The position numbers and the translations under genes are program-made. Shown piece by piece: positions 6,125-11,919 of a DNA stretch of 31,464 nt. The stretch is from a virus, in the IMG/VR virus record IMGVR_UViG_3300030104_000807, positions 4,475-35,938 of that record; one strand, written 5' to 3'. Within the stretch, counting starts at the first letter, position 1, and each line of letters starts with the position of its first letter. The notes below the pieces were generated by a model that did not search any database, was not told the DNA's origin, and was given only the letters and a program-made list of their open reading frames with translations.

Positions 6125-7022
6125 ACATATTCTCCCAATATTTAGATTGCATCATTTCAGCTACTTGTTTCTCTCTTTTTCTCGAAACATTGTAAACTGC
6201 TCCTCTGGTGATTGGATGTGTTGCCCAGTCAGTTGCAGTTTGATAAACCGCAAAAACTGTATTGCCATATTTAGCAACATACTTACTCCATAAAGAGTCC
6301 AAATCACGCATAACAATGACACTGTTATTATCGATATCGAGATTTCTTTTATTTGTGTTAGCCAGGGTTTTTCTGTAACATTCCGTAACATCAGCTACCT
6401 TCACTTTCTTTTGCATCATTTTAAACATTTCATCTCCCATTTCTTTATGGCTTTCTAAACCATCACGAAATTCAGAAACGCTATAAGTAATATCCTGTTT
6501 GGAACTATGTTTATTATAAACAGTAAATGTCCAATCAGGTCTTACCATTCCATTTAAACACCACATATAGATTGAAGAAAACATAATTTGTTGTCCCCAT
6601 TGTCCATCAAGTGATGAGTAAATTCTTACTGATGGAATAATACATTCATTAGCTCTTTTATTAGAGTCTAAATATATTTGTTTATTCCAAAAATTTATAT
6701 TCCTTCGGTATTTTTTACCATCAGCATATACCCAATCTTCTGTTGTAATTTTCCATTTATAAATATCAGGTACAGCTTCCATAATTACTTCGTTAACCTT
6801 TTCTGCTAAATCAGAATATGGTCTAACTATGTAATCATCAGAATGAATACCAAGTAATTTACTTGTATCTTTTCTTACTAAAGCATATCTATTTACTGGT
6901 TTATCTCCTTCGTCATTATAATCATTTGAATTATAAAATAACTGTTTTTTCTCAACTTCAAAATACGCACTTTTATCTATTGTGAGTAGATTGTTCGGCA
7001 TCGCTTCTATATTTGTTTGCAT
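6117..7022 (-). CDS. DUF932 family protein
   Basis: 301 aa, full length for the family. Diagnostic blocks: NRYALVRKDTSKLLGIHSDD near residues 44-63, FSSIYMWCLNGMV in the middle, and the C-terminal YGNTVFAVYQTATDWATHPI. DUF932 proteins are common in phages and plasmids; their function is not established. GAGGT lies before the ATG. The 178 bases upstream hold strong hairpins but no clear promoter. It is the first gene of the trio DUF932, DUF6915-like, GGGDxG. Confidence 0.88.
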   Translation of the reverse strand: MQTNIEAMPNNLLTIDKSAYFEVEKKQLFYNSNDYNDEGDKPVNRYALVRKDTSKLLGIHSDDYIVRPYSDLAEKVNEVIMEAVPDIYKWKITTEDWVYADGKKYRRNINFWNKQIYLDSNKRANECIIPSVRIYSSLDGQWGQQIMFSSIYMWCLNGMVRPDWTFTVYNKHSSKQDITYSVSEFRDGLESHKEMGDEMFKMMQKKVKVADVTECYRKTLANTNKRNLDIDNNSVIVMRDLDSLWSKYVAKYGNTVFAVYQTATDWATHPITRGAVYNVSRKREKQVAEMMQSKYWENMYG

Positions 7023-7200
7023 AAGACCTCTTTCTTTCTTTCATATCGAGTCGATCCCCACGCAAAGTGGGGATCAAACCCATTACTCCGTGTATTTAAT
7101 ATACCCATAACTGGGATTTTGGAGATTGCATTGAAGCCCAGCAGCAATTGTTTAACAGTTAACTAGGGCTTAACATTAGGGAGCTAACTCCTAACGGCAA
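7023..7200 (-). other. Structured non-coding spacer upstream of DUF932
   Basis: Three dyads are visible: GATCCCCAC (7053-7061)/GTGGGGATC (7067-7075), a perfect 9-bp stem with loop GCAAA; AAGCCC (7134-7139)/GGGCTT (7166-7171) enclosing TTAAC/GTTAA; and TTAGG-AG/CT-CCTAA (7176-7194) with one bulged G. None is followed by a T-tract on either strand, so these are unlikely to be simple terminators. They would sit in the leader of the DUF932 message or the trailer of the ParB-like gene. A minus-strand TATATT occurs at 7098-7103 without a matching -35. Confidence 0.45.
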
Positions 7201-7938
7201 TTATCTTTTATAATCATATAGATCCAATCTGATTTTATTCTTATCAGCTGTTCCTATATTATAAATTCTTTCAATGTTTACTATGAAATCATTTCTACTA
7301 CCTTGATTTTTCAATTTAGAAGAATTGTTTTCTAATCTCTTTTTAAATATTTCCCATTTAAAAGTTTTGTTTTGATAACAAGATAACATTGCAGATATAA
7401 AGTTTCTCTTTTTATAATACTGGAAAAATTCACCTATCCATTTCAATCGTCTAGCTTGAGTTTTTCCCCATTCTAAATCTTTAATTACAAAACCACCTTT
7501 TTTGAAATCTTTAAGAATCTTACTATCAACATATCCTTTATCATTTAACATAGATACAGATGCTACTATTGAAAACTCGTAAGTTTTAACAAACCATTCT
7601 AATAGTTGATATTCTCTATTACCAAGTTTAACAAATGACATCATATAATCTGTCATTGCCCATTTTTTAGCATTAGCATTAACTTCTCTTACTGTTTCAA
7701 GAGTAAAGTTATCTTTGATGATATAAGATATTGGAAAGCCACATAGTTTATATGCTTCCAATCTATGTTGTCCATCTTGGACACGCATTTTATCATCTAC
7801 AATAATAGGTATTTGCAGATCATTTTCTTTAATTAATTCTGCTAATTTACGCACCCATGTTTCTTGTACTGATCTATTACCTTTTAAAAACTTAAACTGG
7901 TTAAGATCTTTAGTTGTGTATATTTTATTATTTGACAT
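7201..7938 (-). CDS. ParB/Srx-domain protein
   Basis: 245 aa. The N-terminal half carries the ParB-like fold: LAELIKENDLQIPIIVDDKM, then VQDGQHRLEAYKLCGFPISY with the DGQHR motif at about 55-59. The C-terminal 150 residues are basic and unlike chromosomal ParB, which is typical for phage versions thought to act as nucleases or DNA modifiers rather than in partition. GAGGA lies ahead of the ATG. It closes a stretch of eleven coupled genes behind the promoter at 9436-9463. Confidence 0.8.
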   Translation of the reverse strand: MSNNKIYTTKDLNQFKFLKGNRSVQETWVRKLAELIKENDLQIPIIVDDKMRVQDGQHRLEAYKLCGFPISYIIKDNFTLETVREVNANAKKWAMTDYMMSFVKLGNREYQLLEWFVKTYEFSIVASVSMLNDKGYVDSKILKDFKKGGFVIKDLEWGKTQARRLKWIGEFFQYYKKRNFISAMLSCYQNKTFKWEIFKKRLENNSSKLKNQGSRNDFIVNIERIYNIGTADKNKIRLDLYDYKR

Positions 7939-8134
7939 TTCGTTTCCTCTTTGTTTGTTTATTTTCAGAATAAACAGTTTTACAATCCGTAAAAGTGCTT
8001 AACCATTTATTATGTTCTTTCCAAGTAAACTTACTTGGTTTTATTTTAACTTCTATTGTATGAGATTTAGAAGGATCTTTTCCTTTTAAACTTTTTTTAA
8101 CAATATCTTTTAAAATATTATCTTTTACTTTCAT
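7928..8134 (-). CDS. Hypothetical protein, 68 aa
   Basis: Start at the ATG at 8134 because AAAGGAG lies 7 bases upstream; the frame runs further up but without a better site. Lysine-rich: MKVKDNILKDIVKKSLKGKD at the start and NKQTKRKRNVK at the end, with a central beta-like TIEVKIKPSKFTW. It overlaps the ParB-like start by 11 bases. Likely nucleic-acid binding from its charge, which is inference only. Confidence 0.55.
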   Translation of the reverse strand: MKVKDNILKDIVKKSLKGKDPSKSHTIEVKIKPSKFTWKEHNKWLSTFTDCKTVYSENKQTKRKRNVK

Positions 8135-8144
8135 ATATTCTCCT

Positions 8145-8357
8145 TTATCTACATAAACATCCGTAAAAATATCCACTACCATTATTCATAATATGAATAT
8201 TCCATGTTTCGTGATATGTAGTTAATTTTAATCTAATAATATCACATAGATCAAAACAATTTATATTACTGGTGTTATATAGTTTAACATCAGATAACAT
8301 TTGTTTAGTAACTTCTATTAACTGATATGTTCCATCATTTAATATTATAAGTTCCAT
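8145..8357 (-). CDS. Hypothetical protein, 70 aa
   Basis: Starts MELIILNDGTYQLIEVTKQM and ends GSGYFYGCLCR, with several Cys residues (NCFDLCD, CLC). GGAGG lies about 10 bases before the ATG, and the ATG shares one base with the upstream stop (TAATG). No domain recognised. Confidence 0.6.
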   Translation of the reverse strand: MELIILNDGTYQLIEVTKQMLSDVKLYNTSNINCFDLCDIIRLKLTTYHETWNIHIMNNGSGYFYGCLCR

Positions 8358-8512
8358 TAGAACCAGTCCTCCATCCGAGCTACTTTAAATTTATGAGTTC
8401 TCGATTTTTGTTTATTAGCAAATTCGGTAGCTTCTTTTTCTAATATAAAACAATTATTGCTAAACAAACTCCAATTGTCTTCTTTTTTTTTAGACCAAAT
8501 TACACAATACAT
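8357..8512 (-). CDS. Small hypothetical protein, 51 aa
   Basis: Starts MYCVIWSKKKEDNWSLFSNN, ends KFKVARMEDWF. It begins immediately after the TAA of the upstream gene and its own TAA shares a base with the next ATG. The CVIW, NWSLFS, CFILEKEATEFAN pattern resembles a small compact alpha/beta fold, with no known family. Gene structure is well supported by the perfect tiling. Confidence 0.6.
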   Translation of the reverse strand: MYCVIWSKKKEDNWSLFSNNCFILEKEATEFANKQKSRTHKFKVARMEDWF

Positions 8513-8725
8513 TTATTTATAAAAATTTTTCAATTTTGCTGAATCCATTTTAAAATTATAACGAGCTTCTTCTGCGTCTAATTTTTCAAATAAGATTTCT
8601 TCTTCCGAAGTAATTCCAAGTTCTTTTAAACTTTTTTCAAATTGCTCGGTATCAATCTTACATTCAGCATATTCAGTTTGTAATGCTTCTAATTTGTCTA
8701 AAAAGACATCTTTAGCTTTACCCAT
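8513..8725 (-). CDS. Acidic coiled-coil protein, 70 aa
   Basis: Starts MGKAKDVFLDKLEALQTEYA. Nearly all helical and strongly charged, with heptad-like Leu/Ile spacing through residues 8-60 and an acidic centre (ITSEEEILFEKLDAEEARY). AGGAGG followed by TTTAA precedes the ATG; the upstream stop abuts it. Function unknown. Confidence 0.6.
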   Translation of the reverse strand: MGKAKDVFLDKLEALQTEYAECKIDTEQFEKSLKELGITSEEEILFEKLDAEEARYNFKMDSAKLKNFYK

Positions 8726-8929
8726 TTAAACCTCCTGTGGAGTCATTGCTTGGACTCTTATAAAAGGTTTAACATATTCAATTCCCATCTTTTTATAAAC
8801 TGCTTTACTTCCGTATAGCTTTTTATATTTAGCTGGATCTTCTGCTTTTGCATTTGGTACAGAGATAGTTGTCATAACTCTTTTACCTTTTGAAAATGCA
8901 ATAGCTCTATTTAATACTCTATGGTTCAT
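8726..8929 (-). CDS. Hypothetical protein, 67 aa
   Basis: Starts MNHRVLNRAIAFSKGKRVMT, basic, with a probable beta region (TTISVPNAKA) and C-terminal VKPFIRVQAMTPQEV. AAAGGA precedes the ATG, and the start overlaps the last of the four micro-ORFs by an ATGA. It is the first soluble protein after the membrane micro-ORF run. No family recognised. Confidence 0.6.
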   Translation of the reverse strand: MNHRVLNRAIAFSKGKRVMTTISVPNAKAEDPAKYKKLYGSKAVYKKMGIEYVKPFIRVQAMTPQEV

Positions 8930-9003
8930 ATCATTCCTTTGTTAATAGCTAATGTTAATATTATTATTCCATATAAAATTGATGTAATTATAAATAACTT
9001 CAT
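8926..9003 (-). CDS. Micro-protein with one membrane segment, 25 aa (fourth of a chain)
   Basis: Sequence starts MKLFIITSILYGIIILTLAI and ends NKGMI; nearly the whole peptide is hydrophobic, long enough for one membrane helix. It is joined at both ends by 4-base ATGA overlaps. No Shine-Dalgarno is seen, so it would depend on re-initiation. Confidence 0.5.
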   Translation of the reverse strand: MKLFIITSILYGIIILTLAINKGMI

Positions 9004-9071
9004 AAAGTTATAATCATAATTATCATCACAAATAGAAATAACACACAGCAGTAAAAATCTATACTACTCAT
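9000..9071 (-). CDS. Micro-protein with one membrane segment, 23 aa (third of a chain)
   Basis: Starts MSSIDFYCCVLFLFVMIIMI. A short polar start is followed by about 17 hydrophobic residues with a Cys-Cys pair at the start of the helix. AGGTG lies 5 bases before its ATG within the previous micro-ORF. ATGA overlaps on both sides. Confidence 0.5.
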   Translation of the reverse strand: MSSIDFYCCVLFLFVMIIMIITL

Positions 9072-9148
9072 AATACACCTACTAAAGTTAAAAATATAAA
9101 TACAATTAAGCATATTGCAAAATTATAAAATGCTAATTCCCAACTCAT
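9068..9148 (-). CDS. Micro-protein with one membrane segment, 26 aa (second of a chain)
   Basis: Starts MSWELAFYNFAICLIVFIFL and ends TLVGVL. A Trp/Glu N-terminus leads into a single hydrophobic helix. AGGTG is 5 bases before the ATG; ATGA overlaps link it with the micro-ORFs on either side. Confidence 0.5.
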   Translation of the reverse strand: MSWELAFYNFAICLIVFIFLTLVGVL

Positions 9149-9228
9149 AGTGCACCTGTTCCTTTCATTCCCAAGTATGAAAGAATACCAATTACTACTA
9201 TTCCTAATATAAATAGACCTAAAACCAT
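9145..9228 (-). CDS. Micro-protein with one membrane segment, 27 aa (first of a chain)
   Basis: Starts MVLGLFILGIVVIGILSYLG and ends MKGTGAL: one clean hydrophobic helix and a short polar tail. GGAG lies about 7 bases upstream of the ATG, the best initiation site of the four micro-ORFs. It overlaps the end of the 63-aa membrane protein by 10 bases and passes ribosomes on through an ATGA. Confidence 0.55.
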   Translation of the reverse strand: MVLGLFILGIVVIGILSYLGMKGTGAL

Positions 9229-9410
9229 TGTTTAGCTCCATTTGGTTCTTTATCCTTTTTTCTTATTTCATAAGGAACTTCTACTTTTTCTGGCATATGT
9301 TTGCTGATAGCAATACATAGACCTATAAAAGCACGGATAGGAAACATAATTATTATCCATATCCATTTAGCTAATACATTCATTAGCCAATTTTGTACTT
9401 TATTCCACAT
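9219..9410 (-). CDS. Small membrane protein, 63 aa
   Basis: First gene behind the strong promoter at 9436-9463, with GAGGT 6 bases before its ATG. It has an amphipathic N-terminus (MWNKVQNWLMNVLAKW) and one or two short hydrophobic stretches (IWIIIMFPIRAFIGLCIAIS, about residues 17-37), then a charged tail (PEKVEVPYEIRKKDKEP). Very early expression plus membrane location suggests an effect on the host envelope or superinfection, but holin-like action cannot be excluded. No family recognised. Confidence 0.6.
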   Translation of the reverse strand: MWNKVQNWLMNVLAKWIWIIIMFPIRAFIGLCIAISKHMPEKVEVPYEIRKKDKEPNGAKQWF

Positions 9411-9435
9411 TGTTTACCTCTTTCTATATTTATTT

Positions 9436-9463
9436 ATTATACACTTATCAATTGTAAGGTCAA
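9436..9463 (-). promoter_or_regulatory. Strong sigma70-type promoter for the leftward early operon
   Basis: On the minus strand TTGACC (9458-9463; 5 of 6), a 16-base spacer and a perfect TATAAT (9436-9441), followed after about 25 bases by the 63-aa membrane protein gene. It lies just downstream of a terminator for the previous leftward unit and has no GTGCGT element, so it looks like a plain host-type early promoter. Confidence 0.8.
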
Positions 9464-9503
9464 TGCCATTCGGAATCACCTTCCAATTATGGTTTTTTGC
9501 CTT

Positions 9504-9530
9504 CGTCTTTTTAGAATCGTTCTAAAGACG
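9504..9530. repeat. Dyad next to early promoter
   Basis: CGTCTTT plus AGAA (9504-9516, with TT bulged) pairs with TTCTAAAGACG (9520-9530). The centre TTAGAA-TCG-TTCTAA (9511-9525) is a perfect palindrome. It lies about 50 bases upstream of the early promoter and next to the terminator, so it may be an operator or a second hairpin of the terminator. Confidence 0.4.
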
Positions 9531-9531
9531 A

Positions 9532-9568
9532 TAAAAAAAGCCCCATCCTAACTAGTAGGACAGGGCTT
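9532..9568 (-). terminator. Intrinsic terminator of the 10285-9577 leftward unit
   Basis: AAGCCC (9538-9543) pairs with GGGCTT (9563-9568), and inside TCCT with AGGA. Read on the minus strand the stem ends GGGCTT and runs straight into a T-tract (complement of A33-A39). It lies 9 bases after the stop of the 167-aa gene and separates it from the early promoter. Confidence 0.85.
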
Positions 9569-9576
9569 AATTTTAA

Positions 9577-10080
9577 CTATTTAACTAGTTTTAATAGTTC
9601 AGATTTTAACATGCTTTTTTCAGCAACATCAACATCCTTACTATCAGTAGCATTTTTTCTACTACCTCTAGGAACATAAGATTTATCAAAAGTCTTTTTG
9701 TACCAAGACTCTAATGTATCAACAATAAACTGCGATCTTCTGCAATTTAATTGTTGTGCTTCAATGATAAACTTCAAAGATGATAATTTATTCTTGGTAA
9801 TTTCAGTACCAACATCATCTCTTGTAGCTTGTCTAATATTCTCTTTAGTTTTGTCTAAAGACATATTACACATCTCATTGTGTTTGTTCCAACCACCATA
9901 AATGGAATCAAAATTCCACTCTGCAATTTTAGACCAATCTTTACAATCTACGAAAGTACCGATTGTGCTGTCTAACATTGCATTTATGCTAGTTGCTATA
10001 TTAGATTCATTCTCATCTAATACTATTTCCATATTAGCTATTCTGCTATCTGGATCATCTCTGTATGTTTCAGCTGACAT
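9577..10080 (-). CDS. Hypothetical protein, 167 aa
   Basis: Starts MSAETYRDDPDSRIANMEIV; highly polar and helical with several Trp (DCKDWSKIAEWNFDSIYGGW). The C-terminus is basic, then ends SMLKSELLKLVK. AAGGAG lies 6 bases before the ATG. It forms a two-gene unit with the 67-aa gene, ended by its own terminator, so it is transcribed from the divergent hub. No family recognised; position next to the packaging hub is the only clue. Confidence 0.65.
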   Translation of the reverse strand: MSAETYRDDPDSRIANMEIVLDENESNIATSINAMLDSTIGTFVDCKDWSKIAEWNFDSIYGGWNKHNEMCNMSLDKTKENIRQATRDDVGTEITKNKLSSLKFIIEAQQLNCRRSQFIVDTLESWYKKTFDKSYVPRGSRKNATDSKDVDVAEKSMLKSELLKLVK

Positions 10081-10081
10081 A

Positions 10082-10285
10082 TTATACTCCTTTTTTATTT
10101 ATTAGTTTAACTTCACCATAGTTAGTTAACTCACTATCTATGATTGCAACTTCATCAGTATCATTTACCGATTCAGCTACATCTCTTTTAATAGCTAACT
10201 CCTCAACTCGCTTGATTTTATCGCTATCTTCACGAATCTTAAAATAAGCTATTAACTCTTTAGCTCTTTCAGATATTATCTTCAT
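10082..10285 (-). CDS. Hypothetical protein, 67 aa
   Basis: Starts MKIISERAKELIAYFKIRED, a charged helical protein ending GEVKLINKKGV. AGGAGG lies 5 bases upstream of the ATG. First leftward gene from the divergent hub; the next gene follows after one base. No promoter with a good -35/-10 was found in the first 60 bases upstream on its strand. Confidence 0.6.
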   Translation of the reverse strand: MKIISERAKELIAYFKIREDSDKIKRVEELAIKRDVAESVNDTDEVAIIDSELTNYGEVKLINKKGV

Positions 10286-10312
10286 ATTATCCTCCTAGTT
10301 ATTGTTAATAAA

Positions 10313-10581
10313 TGTCCAATACACGGACACCGTGCAAGAACGAGGGGATACCTTGCTTGGAAATGCGACAGAGTGTTGGCGAGTTTGCCGACACCTATGT
10401 TGCATTTAGCCAACCTATTATGTTGGCGACAAGCGAAGGGGAGTCCTTGTTACGCTAGGTGAATCCGTGTGCCATGCCACGGCGAGTGGCGTTCTTTAAA
10501 ACGCACCGAAGGGAGTCTACGACCGAGGACAGGGAGATCGTAAGAACCGTAGGTTCTTGCCCAATACTAGATATAGTGTTG
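10313..10581 (+). ncRNA. Candidate structured RNA in the divergent hub
   Basis: A gene-free block with 53% G+C (128 of 240 bases in 10321-10560) in an otherwise A/T-rich genome. Hairpins in order: CACGG/CCGTG (10322-10334); AAATGCGACA/TGTTGCATTT (10361-10407) enclosing GTGTTGGC/GCCGACAC; GCCAAC/GTTGGC (10409-10427); ACAAG/CTTGT (10429-10450); CCGTG/CACGG (10465-10482); GTG-CGTT/AACGCAC with one bulge (10486-10506); GTAAGAACC-GTA-GGTTCTTGC (10540-10560); CAATACTA-GATA-TAGTGTTG (10562-10581). The four non-Watson-Crick pairs are all G-U on the plus strand and would be A-C on the other. No tRNA, tmRNA or intron signature and no obvious promoter were seen. A cos/pac site is the main alternative. 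Confidence 0.5.
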
Positions 10582-10612
10582 TGCGTAGCAACATCTACTA
10601 AAGTGCTAATAT
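10581..10612 (+). promoter_or_regulatory. Candidate promoter of the packaging operon with GTGCGTAGC element
   Basis: GTGCGTAGC (10581-10589), exactly 17 bases, then TAATAT (10607-10612). The same arrangement with the same spacer occurs ahead of the capsid gene. The element overlaps the last base of the final hairpin of the structured block. A TTGACA at 10618-10623 further down has no good -10 at 16-18 bases. Confidence 0.45.
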
Positions 10613-10630
10613 AACTCTTGACAAGGAGAA

Positions 10631-10662
10631 ATTCTACCACTACGAACAGTTAGGGGTAGAAT
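10631..10662. repeat. Inverted repeat in front of terS
   Basis: ATTCTACC (10631-10638) and GGTAGAAT (10655-10662) are perfect complements separated by 16 bases, ending 14 bases before the terS ATG. It could hide or expose the start region of the message, or be a binding site for TerS or a regulator. Confidence 0.45.
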
Positions 10663-10676
10663 AATAAAAGCGTTAT

Positions 10677-11048
10677 ATGAGTGATCTAACAGAGAAACAG
10701 AAGAAGCTAGTTGATACCATCGTAACAACTGGTTGTAGCATCAAGGATGCAGCTAAAACAGCAGGATATTCAAGTAAAGGAAGCGAAGAAGCAGGGAGAG
10801 TAAGTGCAAGTCGCACACTACGATTACCAAAGGTACAGAGTTATATGCAACAGAGTATAGCTAGAACACTGGGACTTGGTGCAGTAAGTGCGTCTAGGAA
10901 ACTTATCGACCTGTCATCAGGAGCGAGAAGTGAGTATGTTCAACTAGAAGCTAGTAGGGACATACTAGACAGAGTAGGATTAAGAGCACCTGACAAGGTG
11001 GCTCATAATATTCAGGGCGATATCAAGATCAATATCGACCTGTCTTAA
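10677..11048 (+). CDS. terS: Terminase small subunit
   Basis: 123 aa. N-terminal helix-turn-helix of the TerS kind: LTEKQKKLVDTIVTTGCSIK, then DAAKTAGYSS and TLRLPKVQSYMQ; the C-terminal half (YVQLEASRDILDRVGLRAPD) forms the oligomerisation helices, followed by a short beta tail (NIQGDIKINIDLS) for binding TerL or the portal. It recognises the packaging site and loads TerL. A TAA at 10665-10667 blocks upstream extension; no good Shine-Dalgarno is present. G+C (27 of 60 bases in 10741-10800) is higher than in the neighbours downstream, matching the upstream structured block. Confidence 0.85.
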   Translation: MSDLTEKQKKLVDTIVTTGCSIKDAAKTAGYSSKGSEEAGRVSASRTLRLPKVQSYMQQSIARTLGLGAVSASRKLIDLSSGARSEYVQLEASRDILDRVGLRAPDKVAHNIQGDIKINIDLS

Positions 11049-11049
11049 A

Positions 11050-11139
11050 ACGATGTCGGTACTACCGACAATTTGACCACACCACTCAAAGGAGGGGTGG
11101 GGGCAAAAACACCATCGTCTAGATGACTAGTGGAGTCAT
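11050..11139 (+). other. Structured trailer after terS
   Basis: The outer pair ACGATG (11050-11055)/CATCGT (11113-11118) encloses GTCGGT-ACT-ACCGAC (11055-11069; one base shared with the outer arm) and CCACTC (11082-11087)/GGGTGG (11095-11100, one T-G pair). It is followed by ATGACT (11123-11128)/AGTCAT (11134-11139). It looks like a small branched RNA or a terminator without T-tract. The bases 11140-11203 are AT-rich with no recognised element. Confidence 0.4.
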
Positions 11140-11203
11140 TCACACAATAAGGGTTATTTTAAGTACTTCTTGAAAACCATTAAATATTCGTTAGCATAGT
11201 AAT

Positions 11204-11356
11204 ATGGCTAGAAAAAAATTTAATACTGAAAAGGTTGCCCATGAAACTAGGGCAAAGTACAAAAAGACTAGTCAAGCTAGTAGAAGGCCAAAGTTCAGTT
11301 CCATGAATAAATCCAAGAAAAGAAACTTTAAGCCATATAATAAACAGGGGAAATAA
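11204..11356 (+). CDS. Small basic protein, 50 aa
   Basis: Starts MARKKFNTEKVAHETRAKYK and ends in RNFKPYNKQGK; 17 of 50 residues are Lys or Arg. It resembles small basic proteins often found near the terminase genes in marine phages, whose role is unknown. No strong Shine-Dalgarno. Possibly a DNA- or RNA-binding packaging accessory, which is inference. Confidence 0.6.
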   Translation: MARKKFNTEKVAHETRAKYKKTSQASRRPKFSSMNKSKKRNFKPYNKQGK

Positions 11357-11398
11357 TGTGCGTTTTACAAAAAAGCATATATTTGGTAGGAATAGGTT

Positions 11399-11560
11399 AT
11401 GTCTGGAAAAAAAGATTTTTTAAAAAGTACTTGGAAAGCTCCAAAAATAGTTAATCTGTCTAAAAATGAAAAAATTTATATAAGAAAAGCTCCTGGTTCA
11501 GGAGATATGAAAAGAATACAGATTAATGCTATGAGAAAAAGTGGTTTAAAAATATTCTAA
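11399..11560 (+). CDS. Small basic protein, 53 aa
   Basis: Starts MSGKKDFLKSTWKAPKIVNL and ends NAMRKSGLKIF. TAGGAATAGG precedes the ATG. An overlapping frame from 11356 gives only 32 residues and is less likely. Basic, no domain recognised; it sits in the string of small genes between terS and terL. Confidence 0.5.
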   Translation: MSGKKDFLKSTWKAPKIVNLSKNEKIYIRKAPGSGDMKRIQINAMRKSGLKIF

Positions 11561-11561
11561 T

Positions 11562-11663
11562 TTGAAAAAATATATCGACAAATTCATGGTTTGGCAATTA
11601 CACAATCGTAGAGAGATTGTATTCGCAATTGCTGGATTTATCATTGGTGCGTTTTTATTTTAA
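11562..11663 (+). CDS. Small single-span membrane protein, 33 aa (TTG start) or 25 aa
   Basis: From a TTG at 11562 it would read KKYIDKFMVWQLHNRREI, then a hydrophobic helix FAIAGFIIGAFLF at the C-terminus; an ATG at 11586 gives the shorter form. The charged N-terminus plus C-terminal membrane anchor resembles small conserved proteins of marine podoviruses near terL. The TTG start lies 1 base after the preceding stop, which favours the longer form. Confidence 0.5.
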   Translation: MKKYIDKFMVWQLHNRREIVFAIAGFIIGAFLF

Positions 11664-11709
11664 TTAATATCTGCTAGACCTCTCCGTTCCACAATTATGA
11701 AAGGAACAT

Positions 11710-11919
11710 ATGTATTATAAGGTACTAATATGGGGAAACGATATATTAAAAAAAGAAATTTACTATAAGGCAGAAAATGATATTATTGCAATGCAAAAAG
11801 CAAGTGCTGCTATCCCTGATGGCTGCAGAGCAACATATGAGGAGATCAATGAAAAAACCTACGAAGAAGCCAAACAAACCAAAATCCAAACCGAAACCGA
11901 AGCCCAAGCCGAAGTCTAG
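11710..11919 (+). CDS. Hypothetical protein, 69 aa
   Basis: AAAGGAAC lies just before the ATG. Compact alpha/beta protein (MYYKVLIWGNDILKKEIYYK, then AENDIIAMQKASAAIPDGCR) with a low-complexity acidic tail (TETEAQAEV). The last 71 bases also encode a Lys/Pro-rich peptide in another frame with its own strong Shine-Dalgarno, so the tail may be forced by dual coding. Its stop overlaps the HNH start (TAGTG). Confidence 0.6.
   Translation: MYYKVLIWGNDILKKEIYYKAENDIIAMQKASAAIPDGCRATYEEINEKTYEEAKQTKIQTETEAQAEV

Noticed and set aside
7060-7090. tRNA T-arm-like GGGTTTGATCCCC on the minus strand
   Set aside because: The loop lacks the conserved C of TTC, and no acceptor stem or anticodon arm can be placed upstream.
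10313-10581. tRNA, tmRNA, hammerhead ribozyme or group I intron in the structured block
   Set aside because: No TTCRA T-loop, no CTGATGA/GAAA core and no P-Q-R-S intron motifs were seen.
10455-10640. Minus-strand 61-aa open frame in the divergent hub
   Set aside because: It runs through the hairpin block, has unusual composition and no ribosome site at its start; the structure explains the sequence better.
11356-11454. 32-aa frame starting MCVLQKSIYL in the TAATG after the 50-aa gene
   Set aside because: The overlapping 53-aa frame at 11399 has a better ribosome site and composition; the TGTGCGT here has no -10 at the right distance and lies in a start codon context.
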